The position numbers and the translations under genes are program-made. This document shows, piece after piece, positions 8,374-16,810 of a stretch of 64,000 nucleotides of DNA. The first letter of the stretch is position 1; the number at the start of each line of letters is the position of its first letter. The stretch comes from JAWPMT01 sp965242775 (GTDB lineage Bacteria; Bacteroidota; Bacteroidia; Cytophagales; Cyclobacteriaceae), in NCBI GenBank assembly GCA_965242775.1, contig CBDETI010000010.1:124001-188000 (forward strand), written 5' to 3'. The notes beneath the pieces are model-generated. The model had not been told where the DNA came from, ran no database searches, and worked only from the letters and a program-made list of their open reading frames with translations.

Positions 8374-9758
8374 AATAGGTAGGGGTTTATTTCTTCTAAA
8401 CTGGTTAAACCTTGCTCATAGAGCCGTAAAGCACTTTGGCGTAGTGTACCGATATGGCCATCCTGCAGGGACTCTGATACCTGATCTCCCTTTTTTATCT
8501 CGGCTCGAATATTGTCATTAACTGGTATCATTTCATAAATCGCCCTTCGTCCCTGATACCCTGTGTGGTAGCATTGGTCGCATCCCCGGGGCTGATAATA
8601 GGTCAAATCAAGGTTTAAATTAAGGTTTTTAAGCTGTTCGGAATCCGTCCCTGGCACTTTGCAGTGAGGACAAAGCAAGCGCACAAGTCGTTGTGCCACA
8701 GCTACATTGAGCGTATCGGCTAGAATGTAAGGTGATATTCCCATCTCAATCATACGAGTGACAATACCCCAGGCAGAGTTGGTGTGCACCGTCGAAAGCA
8801 CCAAATGTCCTGTCAACGCCGCTCTTATAGCCATTTTTGCCGTCGGGAGGTCTCGGATCTCACCAACCATAATAATATCAGGGTCCTGCCGCAGAAAGGT
8901 CCGCAAAGCGGCCACATAGTCAAGTCCAATCTTCTCACGAAGTTGCACTTGATTTATCCCCTCCAGGGTATACTCAACGGGATCCTCTATCGTCAGTATG
9001 TTCCGCTTATTGTCATTGAGCTCTTTCAATGTAGCATAAAGTGTGGTCGTCTTTCCGGAGCCAGTGGGACCACTTATTAAGACAATGCCGTGAGGTTTGA
9101 CAACCGCCTGACTGTAGGCATCCTTCTGTTCGGGCTCTAAGCCCAAGTGATCAATGGACAGGGAGGAGTTCTCATCGGTGAGCAGTCGCAACACTACCTT
9201 TTCGCCGTATAGTGTAGGCAATACTGACACCCTCAGATCAAATTGCCTGGTCTGATCCTTGATCATGATTCGCCCATCCTGAGGCAGCCTTTTTTCTGCT
9301 ATATCCAGGTTACTCATGATCTTGATCCGATTTACAAACTCCGGATAGTCTGCCTTCGGAATAACAAAACGTTCAACCAACTGACCGTCCAGCCTCATTC
9401 GTATGCGGCATTTGTCCTCATAAGATTCCAGATGGATATCGCTGCACTTAAGGTTTTGAGCTTCGTGGATCAATTCCTGTAGAAAATTATCTGACGATAG
9501 CGATAAGGTGTTACTGTGGTTACCTTTTTTCAAGTAGTACCTCGACAAGGCTGAATCCAGTTCCACCCCATCCACGGCCTCAATCGCCACCTTTTTCCCA
9601 AAAACAATTTCAAGTTCCCGAACCCTCGCCTCAGAATTGGCAGCCTCTTCACCGAAGAAAACCAACCTGTTGTCCTCCTGGACCTTTGGAACAATGCGGT
9701 AGTAGTGAGCTTGCTCTGTTGTCAAAAGCTGCTTAAGATCGGTAGAAAGTGTGATCAT
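8370..9758 (-). CDS. gspE: GspE/PilB-family secretion ATPase
   Basis: The 462-residue ATPase has a Walker A GPTGSGKTT at about 230-238, an Asp box near 257-275 (LTIEDPVEY), and a Walker B-like DIIMVGEIRD at about 294-303. The His box is TGHLVLSTVHTN, and a zinc-binding loop has Cys 363, 366, 393 and 396. The N-terminal domain is shorter than in PilB. It should hydrolyse ATP at the inner face of the membrane to drive pseudopilus assembly through GspF. The start overlaps the prepilin peptidase stop as ATGA. There is no second PilT-like retraction ATPase in the window, which favours secretion over twitching pili. Confidence 0.95.
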   Translation of the reverse strand: MITLSTDLKQLLTTEQAHYYRIVPKVQEDNRLVFFGEEAANSEARVRELEIVFGKKVAIEAVDGVELDSALSRYYLKKGNHSNTLSLSSDNFLQELIHEAQNLKCSDIHLESYEDKCRIRMRLDGQLVERFVIPKADYPEFVNRIKIMSNLDIAEKRLPQDGRIMIKDQTRQFDLRVSVLPTLYGEKVVLRLLTDENSSLSIDHLGLEPEQKDAYSQAVVKPHGIVLISGPTGSGKTTTLYATLKELNDNKRNILTIEDPVEYTLEGINQVQLREKIGLDYVAALRTFLRQDPDIIMVGEIRDLPTAKMAIRAALTGHLVLSTVHTNSAWGIVTRMIEMGISPYILADTLNVAVAQRLVRLLCPHCKVPGTDSEQLKNLNLNLDLTYYQPRGCDQCYHTGYQGRRAIYEMIPVNDNIRAEIKKGDQVSESLQDGHIGTLRQSALRLYEQGLTSLEEINPYLF

Positions 9759-10231
9759 AGGACATCAAGTCTTTGAATGATCAAATAGCCCATAAGGCTC
9801 AGTGACAGAAAACCTGCCAACGGAACTGTCTTTTGTTGCGCATAATATTGCCACCGCTGAAACAGTAAGTGAAGCAAAAGCGATGACATCAACGTCACAT
9901 TGAACCATATCAAATAAGGTAGGAACTCAAACCACAGTACAATCGGGATCAGTAATAGTAAATCACCTGCTCCCACTACTTTCCTCACTGGAATTTTCCT
10001 CCTCATTGAGACGACCATCAAACTGATCCCTACTACCATCAAGGTCATGCACAAGCTCATCAAATAATCCAAGTAGAGGTGATTCCAGCGATTATCTATC
10101 AACAAATAGCCTATTGACAAGAGCACGAAGCAGCACCAGGTCAATAAGTGAATGTTTCTTTTGGAGAGGTCGGTCACTGCCATATGTCCTAAAGGCAACA
10201 GGGTCAGCAGAGAAATGGATTCGGCAGTCAA
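9755..10231 (-). CDS. minimal prepilin peptidase (A24 family, GspO/TadV type)
   Basis: This is a polytopic membrane protein of about 158 residues. The two catalytic aspartates of A24 aspartyl peptidases are visible: VTDLSKRNI (Asp 21 from the TTG start) and the GxGD motif GAGDLLLL (Asp 90). The N-terminal methylase domain of classical PilD is absent, so it resembles TadV or archaeal FlaK-type short enzymes. It should cleave the leaders of the pseudopilins in this operon. The chosen TTG start at 10231 overlaps the stop of the GspG-like gene as TTGA and leaves a full first helix. The longer frame to 10276 overlaps coding sequence, and an ATG at 10183 would cut the first helix. Confidence 0.78.
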   Translation of the reverse strand: MTAESISLLTLLPLGHMAVTDLSKRNIHLLTWCCFVLLSIGYLLIDNRWNHLYLDYLMSLCMTLMVVGISLMVVSMRRKIPVRKVVGAGDLLLLIPIVLWFEFLPYLIWFNVTLMSSLLLHLLFQRWQYYAQQKTVPLAGFLSLSLMGYLIIQRLDVL

Positions 10232-10638
10232 TCCTTTTGTAATTCTACCAGGTTGCCGTCCTGGTCGATCTCCCACATATTGTAGACTCCATCGCCATCA
10301 AAATCAACCACAGCGGTAGCTCTTGCCTGAAAGCCCGAGGCAGAAGCACCGGCGATCTCTATTAAATAGTTGGCAGTACCAGGTGGCTCATCAGTCACGA
10401 GTCGGGATTGTTCAAATCCCAATGCGACCATATCATCTGTATATCGAGAATACTCGAAAAAGTAGGTTTTCTGCAGTGTTTCCAGATGCTTTAGTTGTTT
10501 TTTGGCTTCCAACCCCCTTGTGCGTGAAATGAGTGGCATCAAGGAAGGTAGAGCAAGTAGAACCAAAATTCCGATAATTACGAGGACGACTAAGAGCTCG
10601 GAGAGTGTAAATGCAGCCAGTTTCTTGTTCCAGGTCAT
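10228..10638 (-). CDS. GspG-like major pseudopilin
   Basis: The 136-residue protein has a classic type III prepilin leader, MTWNKKLAA followed by FTLSELL with Glu5, then a hydrophobic helix (VVLVIIGILVLLALPSLMPL). The globular part contains the helix with EAKKQLKHLETLQKTYFFEY, as in GspG and PilA-like pilins. It ends with DFDGDGVYNMWEIDQDG, an acidic DxDGDG loop like the calcium site at the GspG C-terminus. The ATG at 10638 was chosen because it places the leader correctly; the frame is open further upstream but that part is unlike a prepilin. It should be the main subunit of the pseudopilus. Confidence 0.85.
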   Translation of the reverse strand: MTWNKKLAAFTLSELLVVLVIIGILVLLALPSLMPLISRTRGLEAKKQLKHLETLQKTYFFEYSRYTDDMVALGFEQSRLVTDEPPGTANYLIEIAGASASGFQARATAVVDFDGDGVYNMWEIDQDGNLVELQKD

Positions 10639-10717
10639 GGGTCCTAAGTGTTTTGAGCCTCCAAAAATAGAGGATGCCCACCATTTCCGGCACATTGAAA
10701 AACAAAAACTAGATTCT

Positions 10718-11698
10718 CTAATTCTGTGCGTCCAGTTTGGCCAGTTTCTCCAAAAGGAGCATATTTTCGATCTCCAACTTTTCAAGTCGATCATCCTGGG
10801 CCATCAAGTACAAAGTAAGTTCTTCTATTTTCTTTAAAAGCAACATATTCATTTTACCTAGTTCAACGCCCTCATCGTGCATTTCCTCAGCAGAAGGCAC
10901 TTCAGGTAAATGGCCCTTTTCGGTAATATGATCCCTTATTTCCGTTAAGGTTGGAAGTTTATAGTCTGCGGCAAAAACATAGTCAGGCGCATTCAATACC
11001 TGGACGTTGATCTCCTCACTGGTGATTTTTCCGGCCACCATCAGTTTTGAGTCATCAAAGGAGGTTACACCAATCCCCAATTTTCCTTGGTCTCCATCCA
11101 GGTACATCAAGGTCTCTCCTGCCCTATACCAGCTAAAATTGGAAGCACCCGCACTATTGGAGTTACACCCGAAAGAAAGTTGTTGGTTATAGGTCGGATT
11201 GTAACCACCAGCCATGACCAGGCTCAAACCTCCATTGGATAGTGTAATATGTGGGAAAGCTGAGGCGATGGCCCCACCCCTGAATTCCAAGCCTGGATAG
11301 TTTAGATTATCAGCTACATTTCCTTCAATAATGGCGTAATTGCCCGGAGTGTAACTCCCTGAGGTATTTTTGACATGAAATTGCGCAGTTGTAGATGGTA
11401 GTCCCACGGATAGGTGCCCTTTAATCGCAGCATCGTTAGGTTTGGGCCAGGCAAAAGAATAGTTGTCAGCTACTTGCAGGCCACCTATGTTCAGGCCACT
11501 GGCGGTGGCAGAATTGGATGAATTAATAACTTGCAACACCTTGAAAGGCGCATTGGTATCATCCCCCAGGTAAAATATTGGACCCGCTCCCGAATTGGTT
11601 TTAAAAATATGTCCATATATATGGGGAATCGGTGCAATTTGGCCTGACAGGGCGAAACAAAAGGAAATTGCGGCAATGAAGAAGAAACTTTTTCTCAT
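10718..11698 (-). CDS. secreted tail-fibre-like protein inside the secretion operon
   Basis: From the ATG at 11698 the protein has 326 residues with a signal peptide ending ALSGQ. Residues 39-103 are paralogous to the protein at 2273-3112. The C-terminal 110 residues hold a block seen in many Bacteroidota tail-fibre-like proteins: PDYVFAADYKLPTLTEI, GHLPEVPSAEEM and LGKMNMLLLKKIEELTLYL. A leucine-rich coiled coil runs to the end, suggesting trimer formation. It sits between gspF and the GspG-like gene on the same strand, with 155-bp and 79-bp gaps, so it breaks an otherwise tightly overlapped operon. It may be a substrate or surface tip of the machine, which is inference. Confidence 0.78.
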   Translation of the reverse strand: MRKSFFFIAAISFCFALSGQIAPIPHIYGHIFKTNSGAGPIFYLGDDTNAPFKVLQVINSSNSATASGLNIGGLQVADNYSFAWPKPNDAAIKGHLSVGLPSTTAQFHVKNTSGSYTPGNYAIIEGNVADNLNYPGLEFRGGAIASAFPHITLSNGGLSLVMAGGYNPTYNQQLSFGCNSNSAGASNFSWYRAGETLMYLDGDQGKLGIGVTSFDDSKLMVAGKITSEEINVQVLNAPDYVFAADYKLPTLTEIRDHITEKGHLPEVPSAEEMHDEGVELGKMNMLLLKKIEELTLYLMAQDDRLEKLEIENMLLLEKLAKLDAQN

Positions 11699-11853
11699 GA
11701 TATGGTCGTTTTGTGAATGCTTAAATCTTGGTTGCAAAGAACTGATGTCCTTCGGACTCGTCGCAATCCCCAGACAGGTAATTGCTATTTACCGACAATA
11801 ATAGTAACTCTTAACTGCACACTTCTGACAGACAAGGTTTATTTACCGATTTC

Positions 11854-12987
11854 TCAATTGATCTCGAGACTGGTAGACAGCTGAAACATAGGCAAGTACA
11901 TTGCGACCAGGATGAGTCCGACCACCAAGCCGAGGAAGACAATCATAAGCGGCTCAAGAAAAGTATTGAGTTGCTTGGTTCTATAACTGGCAGACGATGC
12001 ATATTCCACAGAGAGCTTTTCGAAAAATTCGCCCAATCGGTTCACTTCCTCCCCGACCCTTACCAAGGAAAGAAAATTCTTGTCAAAAACGAAATTGTCA
12101 TTTAGGGCGAGATGAAGTGGATGACCTTTTAGGATCCGCTTCTGGGCCAAATTAAGTGCATCCCTCAGGTGATGCATCCGCACCATCTGCGAAACAAAAT
12201 CAAGCGTTTGGTTTATCGGGACGTTGGCGTGCACCAACAGTGCGATTGAAGCTGCGCATCGGCTCAGTTGGATGTCCAGATACAACCGGCCAATGTAGGG
12301 TGCTCTCAACAGCATATTTTCCCCAAGCCGCTGCATTTTCACAGTTTTGGATAAAAAATAGATCGTTGCACTCAAAGCCAATAAAGTAATAAAAAGCAGC
12401 ATTCCATAGCTGGAAAAAAACTTAGAAATACTAATGATCACCAAAGTCAGCGCTGGCAAATCACTTCCGAAACGCTTAAAAACCTCTTCAAACATGGGGA
12501 TGATAAACAGCATCATAAACGCTACGGCGCCAATTGAACTAAGCACAATGAGGATCGGATAGGACAAGGCACTGGTAATCTGGCGCCTTTGCTCAAGCCG
12601 TTGATCAAAATAAGTGGATAGTGTTTGCAACACTTCCGTGAGACGACCCGACTCCTCGCCAATCTTCAAGCTGATGAATTCATAGTTGGAAAACTGACCC
12701 GCCTTCTGAAAAGCCTGATGAAGCGATCGACCGGCAACCAAACTGGCCAGTACATTCTTCAAGGTTTCTCTTGACTTTTTGCGGGTTAATTGGTCTCCTA
12801 CAAGCTCCAGGGAGGTCTTGATGTCCACACCGGAACCAATTAATGTCTTTAGCTGATGATACAAGGTGGACTTGTCCTTATCAGACATTCCTTTCGATCC
12901 AAAAGAAATATCGCGGTTCCAAATTGAGGCCTTTTCCTCCTTTGGTTCATTGGCTCTATTCTGGCTGTTAAAGTCCTTAATATTCAC
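11854..12987 (-). CDS. gspF: GspF inner-membrane platform protein
   Basis: About 377 residues with two T2SSF domains. The first covers roughly residues 30-165 (LYHQLKTLIGSGVDIKTSLE, KIGEESGRLTEVL) followed by a helix YPILIVLSSIGAVAFMMLFI. The second is at roughly 235-370 (SRCAASIALLVHANVPINQT, VGEEVNRLGEFFEKL) with a closing helix IVFLGLVVGLILVAMYLP. GspF anchors the ATPase and passes pseudopilins into the fibre. The GTG at 12987 overlaps the end of the preceding pseudopilin gene by 11 bases. The frame is open to 13056, but that extension is antisense-like in composition and overlaps more coding sequence. Confidence 0.92.
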   Translation of the reverse strand: MNIKDFNSQNRANEPKEEKASIWNRDISFGSKGMSDKDKSTLYHQLKTLIGSGVDIKTSLELVGDQLTRKKSRETLKNVLASLVAGRSLHQAFQKAGQFSNYEFISLKIGEESGRLTEVLQTLSTYFDQRLEQRRQITSALSYPILIVLSSIGAVAFMMLFIIPMFEEVFKRFGSDLPALTLVIISISKFFSSYGMLLFITLLALSATIYFLSKTVKMQRLGENMLLRAPYIGRLYLDIQLSRCAASIALLVHANVPINQTLDFVSQMVRMHHLRDALNLAQKRILKGHPLHLALNDNFVFDKNFLSLVRVGEEVNRLGEFFEKLSVEYASSASYRTKQLNTFLEPLMIVFLGLVVGLILVAMYLPMFQLSTSLEIN

Positions 12988-13432
12988 TGGATAAAGAATT
13001 ATGGAGTAGTGGGATACTATCCTTTGGCAAGATAAATCGTATCGTCCTATCACCATATGCTGCCTGAAAACTCACCCCGGCAACAGAGGGATTCGCTAGC
13101 ATGGCAATTGAAAATGTGTCCGTTCTTACTCCCTGCTGCCTGATGACTGAACTGCCCAGCTGATATAAAACAGTATCTGTTTTGCTTGCAAAGCTTAGGC
13201 TTGACCCTCCCAGCTCGTAAAATCGGTATTTTTGAGCATCCTGATGCATCAAGAGGTACAGCAGATTGAATTGAGACTGCTGAGCCAGTTCTTGCTCCAG
13301 GGACTTGTGATACCTGGAAAAGTAGAAAACGGAACCGCCAATCAAGGTCACGAGAATGGCCACCATGATCATTACTTGAATAAGCTCCAACAACGTGAAG
13401 CCAGGCACGGCAGGCTCAAGGCGTTTGGGCAT
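12977..13432 (-). CDS. minor pseudopilin
   Basis: From the ATG at 13432 the protein has 151 residues. Its leader is MPKRLEPAVPG with cleavage before FTLLEL (Glu5 present), then a hydrophobic helix (IQVMIMVAILVTLIGGSVFYF). The globular domain has no recognisable fold from sequence. The start overlaps the end of the upstream minor pseudopilin by 17 bases; another start at 13456 is possible but would lengthen the leader. By order it could correspond to GspH, I or J, which I cannot distinguish. Confidence 0.8.
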   Translation of the reverse strand: MPKRLEPAVPGFTLLELIQVMIMVAILVTLIGGSVFYFSRYHKSLEQELAQQSQFNLLYLLMHQDAQKYRFYELGGSSLSFASKTDTVLYQLGSSVIRQQGVRTDTFSIAMLANPSVAGVSFQAAYGDRTIRFILPKDSIPLLHNSLSSEY

Positions 13433-13784
13433 GGTAGATAATTTTATGCCGTTCACTGAAGTTATTCAATGTATCCTCGATCATACAGGTTAGCCACCAG
13501 GTATCCGCAAAGCGCTCTTCATCGTACTTATTGTAGGTAAAAATGACTGTCAGGTTTTCATTCAGCGGATAAGAAATGCTCGAATTTTCAACCGGAGAGA
13601 TCGTCGCAGCCATCGAATCCAATTGAAACTGGCATTCGTAGTTCATCAGGTCCTGGTATCCAAAAGGCAACGACCTAACCACATTCAAATAGATCATAAT
13701 ACCTATACTAAAGACCATACTTGCCAAGGACATACTTATGACCACCTCAATTAGACTGGCAGCACGCGCCTTCAGTTTAACCAT
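13416..13784 (-). CDS. minor pseudopilin
   Basis: This 122-residue protein begins MVKLKARA and then ASLIEVVISM, which gives Ala at +1 and Glu at +5 if cleavage follows Ala8. A hydrophobic segment follows (SLASMVFSIGIMIYL) and then a short globular domain with two cysteines. That fits a GspI- or GspJ-like minor pseudopilin that helps start pseudopilus assembly. It overlaps the preceding large gene by 13 bases and the next pseudopilin by 17. The leader is less typical than those of its neighbours (Ala-Ala rather than Gly-Phe at the site). Confidence 0.75.
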   Translation of the reverse strand: MVKLKARAASLIEVVISMSLASMVFSIGIMIYLNVVRSLPFGYQDLMNYECQFQLDSMAATISPVENSSISYPLNENLTVIFTYNKYDEERFADTWWLTCMIEDTLNNFSERHKIIYHAQTP

Positions 13785-15058
13785 ATCTGGATCAGTTTTC
13801 TGTTTGACGCAAACCAGAGATTTGGTACTGGTACATCTGGGAATGCATCGCCATCAATTTCCGCATTCAGCAGGTAGTTTTCGTACACTGCCGTGGAGGT
13901 GCGAACCAGCGTTTTTCTGACGGTGGCATGTCCTTCTATCTTACCATGAAGCTCCAAGTAACCCAAGCAGTAAACAGCTCCTACAACCACTGCACCATCA
14001 TTAATGGACAGGACACGCTGAGAATAGAGGTTTGGGTCTCCAGTCAACCCCAGGACTCCCTCAACCCGAGAAGAGCCTTCTAAAACTATCGTTCCAACAT
14101 CGTCATCATTGTTTAGGAAAAGCACAGACGGATAATTAAATGTTACTGAGGCCTTTACCAACAAGGAATCCGTAGCTAAAAATTGGCCAGATCCCTCAAA
14201 ACCGCTTTCGAATCTAATTACATCCGCTCTAACCAGAATGTTTTCGACGCTTGCGGTCCGGAGAAAATCCACTTCGTTAGCCTCAATGAAGACACAACCT
14301 GTCAAAGTATCGGCAATCTCTATTTTTCTACCCCTAATAGTAATCAGAGAATCAGTCCGGAATGACCGGCTCACAGAATACCCCGAGTCCCATGCAATTT
14401 TTGGATATCTATCCAGTTCATCCCAAACATCACTTATGTCCATGGTAATCTGAGGAAAAGTATCACTGCTCACTTTCTTGACTCCATAAAATAGACTGTC
14501 GTTCTGGTAGCCCATCCGGTCGACAAAGGCACTTTGAACGCCTGCTTCCGGCAACAACAATGTCCCACTTAACCTGGTGCTGCCCACCACTGAAAGGGGT
14601 CGTCGATCGTCGTACAAATACAGTCCTGAATACATAGCGCTATCTGGTCGATGGCCAACCAGGAAATCTGACTGTTGCTCGAAATTTCCGTGAAAAGCCT
14701 GTACTCTGAACCTGTCATAAAACCCCCAGGGCATTCTGGTGATCCTAACTGAATCGGAAAGTTCCCCATAGAGATCTAGGTCCATGGCCTTAAAAAAGTC
14801 TTCGTTGCCGCCGCCTCCTAGCGCCAATTGTTCCGCAGATCTGAGATTTTGAATAAGCTTAGTCCTAATTTCTATTCGCTTGTCGTGGAGTCTATGAAAG
14901 TAACCTAGCATAATAATACTCCCTACGATTGCGCTCACCACCAGACTTACCCCCAGCGTGTAGGGGAGGATGCCTGCCTGCAAAAAATAAATCCTTCGAT
15001 GCCTAAGACGTAACAATAAGTTCGGTCCGGTTTGGTGTGGAAAAGCTAAATCGCGCAC
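13772..15058 (-). CDS. GspK-position membrane-anchored protein, first gene of the secretion operon
   Basis: The 428-residue protein starts at a GTG. A basic N-terminus with RLRHRRIYFLQAG precedes one helix (about 30-53, ILPYTLGVSLVVSAIVGSII), then a large extracytoplasmic domain. The order basic-Gly-hydrophobic without Glu5 resembles GspK or PilX, which also lack Glu5. The C-terminal half (about 230-380) is rich in short repeated beta strands (SSRVEGVLGLTG, AVVVGAVYCLGYLELHGKIEG) like a bactofilin or beta-helix, not like the known GspK fold. Its place before two minor pseudopilins supports a role at the pseudopilus tip. Family assignment is uncertain. Confidence 0.6.
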   Translation of the reverse strand: MRDLAFPHQTGPNLLLRLRHRRIYFLQAGILPYTLGVSLVVSAIVGSIIMLGYFHRLHDKRIEIRTKLIQNLRSAEQLALGGGGNEDFFKAMDLDLYGELSDSVRITRMPWGFYDRFRVQAFHGNFEQQSDFLVGHRPDSAMYSGLYLYDDRRPLSVVGSTRLSGTLLLPEAGVQSAFVDRMGYQNDSLFYGVKKVSSDTFPQITMDISDVWDELDRYPKIAWDSGYSVSRSFRTDSLITIRGRKIEIADTLTGCVFIEANEVDFLRTASVENILVRADVIRFESGFEGSGQFLATDSLLVKASVTFNYPSVLFLNNDDDVGTIVLEGSSRVEGVLGLTGDPNLYSQRVLSINDGAVVVGAVYCLGYLELHGKIEGHATVRKTLVRTSTAVYENYLLNAEIDGDAFPDVPVPNLWFASNRKLIQIWLN

Positions 15059-15312
15059 TCGCTAATGCGCTGATGCAAATGAAGTCCGATTACCTTCAGA
15101 TAAAAAAGGTTAGGGTCAGAAAAGGCCAATTATTGGTTTCACAGCATAGGCTACCGTGGAAACCATTTTTTTTGAATATGCATAAAAAACAACCCCTCTT
15201 CTTATCCAATTTATAATTATCTAAGGTAATTGCATCAATTTTTATCCACAAAATACTTTTTGCACATATTTCAACTAATTTTGAGTCCGATTTCAAACCA
15301 CAATATTGCAAA
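15059..15312. promoter_or_regulatory. divergent promoter region between the secretion operon and glutamine synthetase
   Basis: The 254 bases separate two divergent transcription units, so both promoters should be here. On the plus strand TAATTTTG at 15276-15283 fits the TAnnTTTG -7 box of Bacteroidota, 29 bases before the glutamine synthetase ATG. A well-spaced TTTG -33 box is not evident. An 80-codon minus-strand frame across this gap overlaps the glutamine synthetase start and looks spurious. Confidence 0.4.
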
Positions 15313-16323
15313 ATGGCGAAAAGTAAACTCGAATACATCTGGTTGGATGGTTATAAGCCCACCCAGTCCTTGCGAAGCAAAACCAAGATTGTGGACAATT
15401 TCAGTGGTAAACTGGAAGATTGTCCCGAATGGTCCTTTGATGGCAGTTCCACTGAACAGGCAGAAGGCAACAATTCAGATTGTCTATTAAAGCCGGTGTT
15501 TATAGTGGCAGACCCTGCTGTCATTAATGGATACCTGGTTATGACAGAAGTGCTGGATGCGGCAGGAAATGCTCATGTGAGCAATGGCAGAGCCACTATT
15601 GATGACGAGGACGAAGATTTCTGGTTTGGTTTCGAACAGGAGTACTTTTTATGGGATCCTGAAACAGACAAGCCCCTTGGTTTCCCTGCTGGAGGTTACC
15701 CCGGCCCACAAGGACCCTACTATTGTGGAGTAGGTGGACAAAATGCTTTTGGCAGACAGATCAAAGACGAACACCTGGATCTTTGCCTGGAAGCCGGACT
15801 CAACGTAGAAGGCACCAACGGTGAAGTGGCCGCCGGTCAATGGGAGTTTCAGATTTTTGCGAAAGGTGCAGCCCAGGCCGGAGATGAAATATGGGTTGCG
15901 CGATATATGTTGGAGCGATTGGCGGAAAAATATGGTTTGTGGATCAACTGGCATCCGAAACCACTCGGTGATCTGGACTGGAACGGGTCTGGTATGCATG
16001 CCAATTTTTCTAACGAACTTATCAGAACCGCCGGTTCAAAAGAGAAAATAGAGGAGGTTTGCGAGGCGTTCAGAGGCGTCGTGGAAGAGCATATTTCCGT
16101 ATACGGTGCTGATAACGATCAGCGGCTGACAGGTAAGCACGAGACTGCCGCAATCAACGAATTCTCTTACGGGGTTTCGGACCGTGGTGCTTCTATTAGA
16201 ATACCAGTTTATACAGCCACGCACGGCTGGAGCGGATATTTGGAAGACAGAAGGCCTGCTTCAAACGCAGACCCTTACAAGGTGGCAGCGCGCATTATAA
16301 AAACAGTAAAAACAGTCAAATAA
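15313..16323 (+). CDS. glutamine synthetase, type II (GSII)
   Basis: The 336-residue length and motifs fit the short eukaryote-like GSII rather than the 470-residue GSI or 720-residue GSIII. Visible blocks are WSFDGSSTEQA (about 41-51), the metal-binding WFGFEQEYF (about 103-111), GINxE-like GLNVEGTNGEVAAGQWEFQ (about 163-181), NGSGMHANFS (about 222-231) and SIRIP (about 295-299). It makes glutamine from glutamate, ammonia and ATP in the cytoplasm. It is transcribed alone and ends at a strong terminator. No PII or Amt gene is nearby. Confidence 0.95.
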   Translation: MAKSKLEYIWLDGYKPTQSLRSKTKIVDNFSGKLEDCPEWSFDGSSTEQAEGNNSDCLLKPVFIVADPAVINGYLVMTEVLDAAGNAHVSNGRATIDDEDEDFWFGFEQEYFLWDPETDKPLGFPAGGYPGPQGPYYCGVGGQNAFGRQIKDEHLDLCLEAGLNVEGTNGEVAAGQWEFQIFAKGAAQAGDEIWVARYMLERLAEKYGLWINWHPKPLGDLDWNGSGMHANFSNELIRTAGSKEKIEEVCEAFRGVVEEHISVYGADNDQRLTGKHETAAINEFSYGVSDRGASIRIPVYTATHGWSGYLEDRRPASNADPYKVAARIIKTVKTVK

Positions 16324-16345
16324 AGGACTGAAGAGACAGCAACAA

Positions 16346-16369
16346 AAAAAGCCCCATTTGGGGCTTTTT
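16346..16369. terminator. bidirectional Rho-independent terminator
   Basis: An uninterrupted GCCCC stem (16351-16355) pairs with GGGGC (16360-16364) around an ATTT loop. It is flanked by A-runs on the left and T-runs on the right, so it can stop transcripts from both glutamine synthetase and the convergent rplT. Confidence 0.9.
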
Positions 16370-16391
16370 GCTTTTTGAGACTAGCAGCAGA

Positions 16392-16736
16392 TTATTTTAC
16401 TTTATCTACCACTGCCTTGAATGCCTCAGGATGATTCATGGCAAGATCTGCCAATACTTTCCTGTCAATATCTATATTCTTGGCTTTCAACAAACCAATA
16501 AATTGTGAGTAAGACAACCCATGCTCTCTGGCGGCGGCATTGATCCGCTGAATCCAAAGCGCCCGAAACTCTCTCTTTTTTACCTTTCTATCACGGTATG
16601 CGTATTGCATACCTTTCTCGACGGCATTTTTCGCTACCGTCCATACATTCTTTCTTCTACCAAAGTAACCTTTGGCTTGCTTCATTACCTTTTTTCTGCG
16701 GGCTCTTGAAGCTACATGATTTACTGATCTAGACAT
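16392..16736 (-). CDS. rplT: 50S ribosomal protein L20
   Basis: The 114-residue basic protein has the L20 signature: MSRSVNHVASRARRKKVMKQ at the start, KGYFGRRKNVWTVAKNAVE, and REFRALWIQRINAAAREHGL. It binds 23S rRNA early in 50S assembly. It is the last gene of the conserved cluster thrS-infC-rpmI-rplT. L20 represses this operon in several bacteria, but no leader structure is obvious here. Confidence 0.98.
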   Translation of the reverse strand: MSRSVNHVASRARRKKVMKQAKGYFGRRKNVWTVAKNAVEKGMQYAYRDRKVKKREFRALWIQRINAAAREHGLSYSQFIGLLKAKNIDIDRKVLADLAMNHPEAFKAVVDKVK

Positions 16737-16810
16737 TTTTCATTTTTTTGACAATTGGCGCCTTATTCAAGGTCTTTCGGCCAAATCATCGGGTTAAAAA
16801 TTAAACCAAA

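Noticed and set aside
3624..15058. Reading the operon as a type IV pilus system
   Set aside because: No retraction ATPase, fused GspL rather than PilM plus PilN, no AMIN domain in the secretin. T2SS-like is the better fit, though an evolutionary link to pili is certain.
15096..15338. 80-codon minus-strand frame before glutamine synthetase
   Set aside because: Overlaps the glutamine synthetase start and occupies the divergent promoter; no coding features.
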